From positions 1 to 11,261 of the forward strand of contig JAGRHW010000087.1 of the NCBI GenBank assembly GCA_020444765.1: a stretch of 11,261 nucleotides of DNA. The letters run 5' to 3'. The notes beneath the pieces are model-generated. The model did not search any database and was not told where the DNA came from. It saw only the letters and a list, made by a program, of their open reading frames with translations. Position 1 is the first letter of the stretch; every line of letters starts with the position of its first letter. The translations under genes and the position numbers were made by a program. The DNA comes from Gammaproteobacteria bacterium (lineage in GTDB: Bacteria; Pseudomonadota; Gammaproteobacteria; Granulosicoccales; Granulosicoccaceae). Below, piece after piece: positions 5,799 to 11,261 of this stretch.

Positions 5799-8441
5799 AT
5801 GAATGCCGCCAATCCCGACACGCTGGATGCCGGCCCGAATGATTCCGTGCGCCTGCCGGTCGAAGGCATGTCCTGCGCCGGTTGCGCGGCCGGACTGGAA
5901 AAAAAGCTTCGCGCGCTCGATGGCGTCACTGACGTCTCGGTCAATTTTGCCTTGTCGCGGGCCGACGTGGATTTCGACCGATCGCGACTCGTTGTGACGG
6001 ATATTCACGAGGCGATCCGCAAGGCGGGTTACCAGGTGGCAGAATCACCCGATCCGCAAGCAGCCGCGCACTTGCGGTTCCAGGTCGACGGCATGAGCTG
6101 CGGTGGTTGCGCGGCCGGGCTCGAGAAAAAACTGTCGGCCTTGAACGGCGTCCACAATGCTTCGGTCAACTTTGCCCTGTCGCGCGCCGATCTCGACTAT
6201 GACCCCGCATTGACCGGACCGGCGCAAATCCACCAGACCGTATTCGACGCGGGTTTTCAGTTGCCTGCGCAAAGCGTAACACTCGATATCAAAGGCATGA
6301 CCTGCGCGGTCTGTGCCGGCAGCGTTGAAAAAGCCTTGCTGGCCGTACCGGGCGTCAACGCTGCCGAGGTCAACCTGGCGCTGGAAAAAGCCGTTGTCAG
6401 TGTCACCCCCGATACGCCGACCGAAGCCCTGATTGCCGGGATAGAGGCGGCCGGCTACAGCGCCTCTATGCCGGCAAACCGCAGCGATAATCAGCAAACC
6501 CTGACGGAAGAATCGCGACCGGTCTGGCAGGATGACGGTGTTCAGCTCGTCGCGGCAACCCTTCTGAGCGCGCCGATGGTCTTGCAGATGGTGTTGATGT
6601 GGCTCGGTGTTGAGCCGTTTCTCGCGCCCTGGATGGAATGGCTGCTGACGACACCGGTGCAATTCTGGATCGGCGCGCGTTTTTACAAGGGTGCGCTGAG
6701 AGCGATCCGGACGCGGGCCGGTAATATGGACCTGCTGGTCGCGCTCGGCACCAGCGCGGCGTATTTTTTCAGTCTTGCCATGTGGTGGCGGGCGACCCCC
6801 GGACATCTTTATTTTGAAAGCGCGGCGGTGGTTATCACGCTGGTGGTGCTCGGTAAGTGGCTGGAGTCGCGTGCCCGGCACAGCGCCAGCGCGGCGATTC
6901 GCGAGCTGATGGCTCTGCGGCCGCAAACTGTCAGTCTTCTGCGGGACGGCAAGGAGACGCAGGTGCCGATCGAGCAGGTGGCGCTCGACGATCTCGTGAT
7001 AGTGCGCCCCGGCGAGCGAATAGCGGTCGATGGTATCGTCGAGAACGGCGTCAGCGACGTCGACGAATCACTGATTACCGGCGAAAGCCTGCCGGTCGCG
7101 AGGCAAACCGGTGATCAGGTAACCGGTGGTTCGATCAATGGCCAGGGCGCGCTGCAGGTTCGCGTCAATGCCGTCGGCCAGGATACCACGCTGGCCAAGG
7201 TCATCGAGATCGTCGAAAAGGCTCAATCCGGCAAGGCGCCGATTCAACGGCTGGTTGATCGGGTATCGGCGGTTTTCGTGCCGCTGGTGCTGGCGATTGC
7301 CGCGCTGACCTTCGGCGGCTGGCTGCTCAGCGGCGGCAGCTTCGAACAGGCGCTGATCGCCGCGGTATCGGTGCTGGTGATCGCCTGTCCCTGTGCGCTT
7401 GGGCTTGCCACTCCGACTGCCCTGGTAACTGGGACGGGGATTGCGGCAAAGTCCGGCATTCTGATCCGCAATATCGAAACCCTGGAGCGTGCGCACAAGG
7501 TCGATAGCGTGGTGTTTGACAAGACCGGCACCCTGACGCGCGGCCAGCCGGAGGTCACCGACATCGAAGTGACGGGCGATCTCAACGAAACCCTGCGGCT
7601 GGCGGCATCCCTGCAGTCGAGCAGTGAACATCCGCTCGCCAGGGCACTGGTCAGGCTGGCCGGGGAAAAACATCTGACGCTTTCTTCGCCCGGTGCGTTC
7701 ACCAGTCTCAGCGGGTTGGGCGTCGACGGGCAGGTCGATGGCCGCTCGGTGTCGATCGGCAATGAAAGCCTGCTGCGCGACAAGGCGACCGGGCTGGATG
7801 CATTCAGCGACTGGCTGCAAGCCTGGCAGGCGGCGGGAAAAACCGCGGTCGGCATTGCCATCGACGGCAAGGTTAGCGGCGTGCTGGCTTATGCCGACAG
7901 CGTCCGTGACGAAAGCGCCGCGGCGGTGAAAAAACTGCAGGCCCGGGGTATCGCGGTCAGCCTGCTGAGTGGCGATGCCGAACCGGTGACCCGCTCACTG
8001 GCTGAAAAAGTCGGCATCCAGCACTGGAGCGCGGCGCTCAAGCCGGCCGATAAATCCGATGTTATCCGCAAGATGCAGAGCGACGGCCGGACCGTGGCGA
8101 TGGTCGGCGACGGCGTCAACGATGCGCCGGCGCTGGCGCTGGCCGATGTCGGTATCGCGATGGGCTCGGGAACCGATGTCGCCATCGAATCGGCGGGTGT
8201 GACCCTGCTCAGAGTCGATCCGAATCTGGTGCCGGCGGCGCTCGATATCGCCGGCGCCACGCACCGCAAGATCTATCAGAACCTGTTCTGGGCGTTTATC
8301 TATAATCTGATCGGGATTCCGCTGGCCGCATTCGGTTTGTTGACGCCGGCGGTCGCCGGTGCCGCGATGGCGATGAGTTCGGTCTCGGTGGTCAGCAATG
8401 CCTTGTTGCTGAAACGCTGGAAACCGACAGGCCGCTCATGA
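5799..8441 (+). CDS. copA: Copper(I)-exporting P1B-type ATPase CopA
   Basis: This 880-residue inner-membrane pump uses ATP to move Cu(I) out of the cytoplasm. Three N-terminal metal-binding HMA domains carry GMSCAGC (Cys26, Cys29), GMSCGGC (Cys101, Cys104) and GMTCAVC (Cys169, Cys172). Membrane helices begin near 248. Hallmarks follow in order: the actuator TGES at 427-430, the transmembrane metal-site CPC at 530-532, phosphorylation DKTGT at Asp574, the P1B His-Pro at 611-612 and the hinge GDGVNDAP at 770-777. Tyr835-Asn836 and MxxSS at 857-861 complete the Cu(I)-specific P1B-1 signature. All key residues are present, so it should be active. The ATG at 5799 has AGGA with 8-nt spacing; an in-frame TTG at 5778 would add seven residues and is less likely. 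It is driven by the CueR-type promoter upstream, and its stop overlaps the cueR start. Three HMA domains is more than the one or two in most bacterial CopA, and the first two are near-duplicates. Confidence 0.97.
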   Translation: MNAANPDTLDAGPNDSVRLPVEGMSCAGCAAGLEKKLRALDGVTDVSVNFALSRADVDFDRSRLVVTDIHEAIRKAGYQVAESPDPQAAAHLRFQVDGMSCGGCAAGLEKKLSALNGVHNASVNFALSRADLDYDPALTGPAQIHQTVFDAGFQLPAQSVTLDIKGMTCAVCAGSVEKALLAVPGVNAAEVNLALEKAVVSVTPDTPTEALIAGIEAAGYSASMPANRSDNQQTLTEESRPVWQDDGVQLVAATLLSAPMVLQMVLMWLGVEPFLAPWMEWLLTTPVQFWIGARFYKGALRAIRTRAGNMDLLVALGTSAAYFFSLAMWWRATPGHLYFESAAVVITLVVLGKWLESRARHSASAAIRELMALRPQTVSLLRDGKETQVPIEQVALDDLVIVRPGERIAVDGIVENGVSDVDESLITGESLPVARQTGDQVTGGSINGQGALQVRVNAVGQDTTLAKVIEIVEKAQSGKAPIQRLVDRVSAVFVPLVLAIAALTFGGWLLSGGSFEQALIAAVSVLVIACPCALGLATPTALVTGTGIAAKSGILIRNIETLERAHKVDSVVFDKTGTLTRGQPEVTDIEVTGDLNETLRLAASLQSSSEHPLARALVRLAGEKHLTLSSPGAFTSLSGLGVDGQVDGRSVSIGNESLLRDKATGLDAFSDWLQAWQAAGKTAVGIAIDGKVSGVLAYADSVRDESAAAVKKLQARGIAVSLLSGDAEPVTRSLAEKVGIQHWSAALKPADKSDVIRKMQSDGRTVAMVGDGVNDAPALALADVGIAMGSGTDVAIESAGVTLLRVDPNLVPAALDIAGATHRKIYQNLFWAFIYNLIGIPLAAFGLLTPAVAGAAMAMSSVSVVSNALLLKRWKPTGRS

Positions 8442-8836
8442 CGATCAGCGAGGTCGCCAGACGATCCGGCCTGCCGGTCAAGACCGTCCGCTATTACGAT
8501 GAGATCGGGCTGGTGGTAGCGCACCGGAGCGATAACGGTTACCGCAGCTATGATGCGGCCATGCTGAACAAGCTGCGTTTTCTGCAGCGGGCGCGCAGCC
8601 TCGGTTTTTCCATCGAGGATTGCCGAAGTCTGTTGTCGCTCTATCAGGACAAGCACCGCGCCAGTGCCGATGTAAAAAAAATGGCTCAGGCGCGGATCGA
8701 CGACATTGAAAAAAAGCTGGCCGAACTGCAGAGCCTGAAAGCCACGCTGCAGGCCTTAACACAAGCCTGTCATGGAGACGACCGGCCGGACTGCCCGATT
8801 ATCGACGATCTGGCCGGGATCAGGCAGCCGGATTGA
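8438..8836 (+). CDS. cueR: Copper-responsive MerR-family regulator CueR
   Basis: This is a 132-residue dimeric transcriptional activator sensing cytoplasmic Cu(I). The N-terminal winged helix-turn-helix (about 1-70) begins MTISEVARRSGLPVKTVRYYDEIGL, shown here only as family context, and carries the usual NGYRSY wing. A dimerisation coiled coil covers about 76-110. The metal loop has Cys111 and Cys119 in the C-x7-C spacing of CueR, within CHGDDRPDCPII. Ser76 in the RASADV segment matches Ser77 of E. coli CueR, the residue distinguishing sensors of monovalent metals from divalent-metal MerR relatives. The ATG overlaps the copA stop by four bases (ATGA), so translation is probably coupled. Because it lies downstream of its own target promoter, CueR should boost its own synthesis under copper stress. 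The length is close to E. coli CueR (135 residues). Confidence 0.94.
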   Translation: MTISEVARRSGLPVKTVRYYDEIGLVVAHRSDNGYRSYDAAMLNKLRFLQRARSLGFSIEDCRSLLSLYQDKHRASADVKKMAQARIDDIEKKLAELQSLKATLQALTQACHGDDRPDCPIIDDLAGIRQPD

Positions 8837-8902
8837 TTGCGGACTTGCATCCGTGACGTCGGCGCGTGATCATACACGGCTTTTTCAGAGACAGGCCCGG
8901 CC

Positions 8903-9910
8903 ATGGCGATCACCGATTTCATCACCCACAGTTTTTCCCGGGAAGCCGACAGCAAAACCCGGCTCAGGCTGCGCGACAGCCCGGTGCCGCCATCCGAACA
9001 ACTCGATCTGTTCGCCCGTGAGCTGAAGACCGCCTTTCAAAAACGTGCCGGGCGTGAATACGGCTGTTTTGACGAAACCCAGAACGATGCGGTCTTGCCG
9101 CAAAAACTGAAAGCCCTGCTGGATGATTCCATCAACTTTGTTGCAGCCAGTGTGCAATGGATGCAGGCCCTGCAGGCGATCATGGATGAACTGGATATCG
9201 TGATGCACGGCCACGCCGTCTTTATGCGCGAAGAGCATCTTGGCGACGCGGTCTTTTATCTGTTTGTTCTCAGCGACAAGGAATCGCTGGTGGTCAACAG
9301 CAGGCTCGAAGTCGAGCGAACCCGTTATGTCGATTTCGGCACCACCCTGATGGCCGCCAAGGTGGAGCTTTCGCTGTGGCAGGCCAATGCCAGTCGCTCC
9401 TATCTGACGCTGGCGGTACCGCGTACGGCCAATATCTGGGTCGATACGTTCCGCGCTCTGGCCGGCTTTGCCAATACGATCGATAAAAAAGCTGAAACGG
9501 AAAGTTTTCTGCAATCGGTATCGACTTTTTCCATGGAACTGCCCGACGACAGCGTCAGTGAATTCCAGGCGAAGGTGGTGGACTTCTGTCTTGAACGCGA
9601 CAAGCAGGGCGAGGCGGTGGAGTTTGACGCCTTGTCGGGCGCGGTGGCCGAAGTGGCCGGTGTGGATGGTGGCAGGTTTGCAAAGTCCATGGCGGAAGCC
9701 TGCGAAGGGCAGGATAATAAACTGCATGTCGACCGCAACAGCATGCGTCGTTACTTGCGTTTTACCGGACGGGAAAAAGACCTGACGGTGAGCTTTGCCT
9801 CGACCCAGATGCCGGAACGGGTCCGGTATGATACGGAAAACGATGTGCTGACGATTCGCGGTCTGCCCAAATCACTGCGCGAACAGTTGCTCAAGCACCT
9901 GCAATCCTGA
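8903..9910 (+). CDS. yejK: Nucleoid-associated protein YejK/NdpA
   Basis: This 335-residue cytoplasmic protein, the same length as E. coli YejK, belongs to the NdpA family found with the bacterial nucleoid. Recognition rests on whole-length similarity, best at the C-terminus where YDTENDVLTIRGLPKSL matches the family's closing 'D..TDTLTIKG.P..LR' pattern. It is also supported by the RYVDF segment and the ESFLQSVSTF segment, where E. coli YejK has LLQAVDDF. The biochemical role is poorly defined: DNA association is known for the family, but no catalytic motif is visible and there is no signal peptide or membrane segment. The ATG at 8903 has ACAGG about 8 nt upstream. The gene follows cueR by 66 bp on the same strand with no strong terminator between, so read-through from the copper operon is possible, although a functional link is not expected. 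It ends 6 bp before the end of the convergent oxidoreductase gene. Confidence 0.9.
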   Translation: MAITDFITHSFSREADSKTRLRLRDSPVPPSEQLDLFARELKTAFQKRAGREYGCFDETQNDAVLPQKLKALLDDSINFVAASVQWMQALQAIMDELDIVMHGHAVFMREEHLGDAVFYLFVLSDKESLVVNSRLEVERTRYVDFGTTLMAAKVELSLWQANASRSYLTLAVPRTANIWVDTFRALAGFANTIDKKAETESFLQSVSTFSMELPDDSVSEFQAKVVDFCLERDKQGEAVEFDALSGAVAEVAGVDGGRFAKSMAEACEGQDNKLHVDRNSMRRYLRFTGREKDLTVSFASTQMPERVRYDTENDVLTIRGLPKSLREQLLKHLQS

Positions 9911-9916
9911 GTTGTA

Positions 9917-11203
9917 TTATTTTTCTCCGAAGGATTCGTCCAGCCAGTCGCCGAGCTGGTAGGCCCAGTACGTCAGTTGGGTGGCGATCCGACCGATTCC
10001 TCCATAGTTGTATTTAAAGCCGAACGGCTCGAACAGTTTGTAGCGGGAATCGTCCGATACGATTGCTCGGGCGATCAGTTGTCCGCAAATCGACGAGGTA
10101 TTGAGGCCGTGGCCGCCGAAAGCGGTACATGCCCAGGCGCCGCTTTTCAGACGGCCGACCAGCGGCATCAGGTGTCGCGCGTAGCCCATATTACCGGTCC
10201 AGCTGAGTTCTATTTCAAGACCTTGCAGTTGCGGATAAACCTGCAAAATGCGTTTTCGCATCCGGGCCGCGAGTTTTCTCGGGTCCGGCTCGAAGCTGCT
10301 GATCGCGCCGCCCCACAGCAGCCGGTCGCGGCCGACGATACGGTAATAGTCCGAGGCCCGCCGGTCGTCGAGTACGCCGCTGTGAGAACGGATAGTCTCG
10401 TGCAGTTGCGGGCCGAGCGGTTTGCTTAAAACCACATGGGTGGAGATCGGCAGAATCGACCGGGCAAGCTGAGTTTGCAGGTCGCCGGTATAGGCGCTGG
10501 TGCAGTAGACAAGCTGTTTGCACGATACCCGGCCTTTGCCGGTGGTGATGCGAAATCCCCCGTCATGACGGTTTACCGACAGCACCGGGCTTTGTTCGTA
10601 AAGACGCCCGCTGTTGTTGACAATCGAACGCGCCAGCTGCACGCAGTAATTCAGCGGATGAATCTGAAAGGCCAGCGGATTGAAAATCGCCGCCTGATAT
10701 TTTTCCGTTTGCAGATGTTCGCGCAGATGCTGTTTGTCGAGATAGGCGAGCTGTAAACCGAAGTCGAGTGCGCTGGTTTTGATTTTATTCCGTAGCTGCG
10801 AGAACTTTTGGTGGCGGATCACTTCCAGTTGCCCGGAAACCGGATCGGTCTCCTGCATATCCAGTGATGCAATGGTGTTTTTAATGATCTGCACGCCATC
10901 GATTGAAAGCCGGTAGAGTTCGCGTGCTTGCGCCTCGCCGACCGAGCGACAGAGCTTGCTGTAGGACAGGGCAAAACCGGGCCCGACAAATCCGCCATTA
11001 CGACCGGACGCGCCCCAGGCGACACGGTTGCTCTCCAGCACCACCACCGAGCGCCCGAGCTGCAGCAGCTCCCTGGCGACTGACAAACCGGCAATTCCGC
11101 CACCGATAATACAACAGTCGCAGTCGATAGTTTGCGCCAGAGGCGGGTAAGGCCCGGCGTCTTTGATCAGCGTATTTGTGTAATAACTGGCAATGTAGTC
11201 CAT
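9917..11203 (-). CDS. FAD-dependent amine/amino-acid oxidoreductase (PuuB/OrdL-like, DAO family)
   Basis: This is a 428-residue soluble flavoenzyme of the D-amino-acid-oxidase (DAO) fold. The dinucleotide-binding motif GGGIAGL is at 34-40 with the ribose-binding Glu57 about 20 residues on. GASGRNGG at 64-71 is the signature seen in gamma-glutamylputrescine oxidase PuuB and relatives. The C-terminal FAD motif is also present (TAFGGHGLNTSS), together with WTGNMGYARHLMPLVG. The N-terminus, MDYIASYYTNT, resembles the SYY start of E. coli PuuB, and the length matches (about 426). This supports the ATG at 11203, although no good Shine-Dalgarno is visible and the frame stays open to the window edge through a TTG at 11260. 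The substrate is likely an amine or N-substituted amino acid, with oxygen as acceptor. No other putrescine-pathway genes are in view, so PuuB itself is not asserted. The next gene lies outside the window. Confidence 0.85.
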   Translation of the reverse strand: MDYIASYYTNTLIKDAGPYPPLAQTIDCDCCIIGGGIAGLSVARELLQLGRSVVVLESNRVAWGASGRNGGFVGPGFALSYSKLCRSVGEAQARELYRLSIDGVQIIKNTIASLDMQETDPVSGQLEVIRHQKFSQLRNKIKTSALDFGLQLAYLDKQHLREHLQTEKYQAAIFNPLAFQIHPLNYCVQLARSIVNNSGRLYEQSPVLSVNRHDGGFRITTGKGRVSCKQLVYCTSAYTGDLQTQLARSILPISTHVVLSKPLGPQLHETIRSHSGVLDDRRASDYYRIVGRDRLLWGGAISSFEPDPRKLAARMRKRILQVYPQLQGLEIELSWTGNMGYARHLMPLVGRLKSGAWACTAFGGHGLNTSSICGQLIARAIVSDDSRYKLFEPFGFKYNYGGIGRIATQLTYWAYQLGDWLDESFGEK

Positions 11204-11261
11204 GCTTGCGGATTCGTTACCGGGAACAGGCTTTGGCAGCCTGGTTTTCGCCCGGTGCAAA

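Noticed and set aside
6045..6926. Minus-strand 293-codon frame inside copA
   Set aside because: It is fully antisense to the HMA and membrane parts of CopA. The product is Arg/His-rich shadow sequence.
8867..8885. Possible terminator between cueR and yejK
   Set aside because: A CGTG/CACG pairing followed by five Ts is visible, but the 4-bp stem is too short to call.

Overview
The window reads as ordinary chromosomal DNA from a moderately GC-rich gammaproteobacterium. The clearest taxonomic pointers are a full-length YejK/NdpA nucleoid protein, a textbook CueR-type copper regulator with its 7-7-7 operator, and several outer-membrane and lipoprotein products. No species is named because nothing in the sequence decides one. 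I see no rRNA, tRNA, CRISPR array, transposase, integrase or phage gene.

Layout, left to right. At 1-33 there is a short palindromic element of a kind often dispersed between genes. Positions 116-1675 (minus) encode a B12-binding-type radical SAM protein with its own probable promoter. A strong minus-strand terminator (1766-1794) separates it from 1819-3555 (minus), a large lipoprotein with a Ser/Thr/Glu-rich spacer and a probable beta-propeller. A 433-bp non-coding stretch (3556-3988) divides this lipoprotein from a divergent pair: a small outer-membrane beta-barrel (3989-4528) and an overlapping lipoprotein built from four bacterial Ig-like domains (4503-5702). The stretch holds a 19-bp palindrome, a repeated GAATAAAA motif in both orientations and a perfect TATAAT box.

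Next is a copper-efflux operon. A CueR-type promoter with a 19-bp spacer (5721-5751) precedes copA (5799-8441), and cueR (8438-8836) overlaps the copA stop codon. CueR should sense Cu(I), activate this promoter and so raise both the pump and itself. After 66 bp comes ndpA/yejK (8903-9910). It ends 6 bp from the end of a convergent FAD-dependent oxidoreductase of the PuuB/OrdL type (9917-11203, minus).

The copper operon is well understood. The less explained parts are the divergent envelope-protein region (two lipoproteins, one barrel and unusual intergenic symmetry) and the orphan radical SAM protein. I found no convincing evidence of a wholly new multi-gene system. The barrel/Ig-lipoprotein pair and the repeats upstream of it are the best candidates for follow-up.
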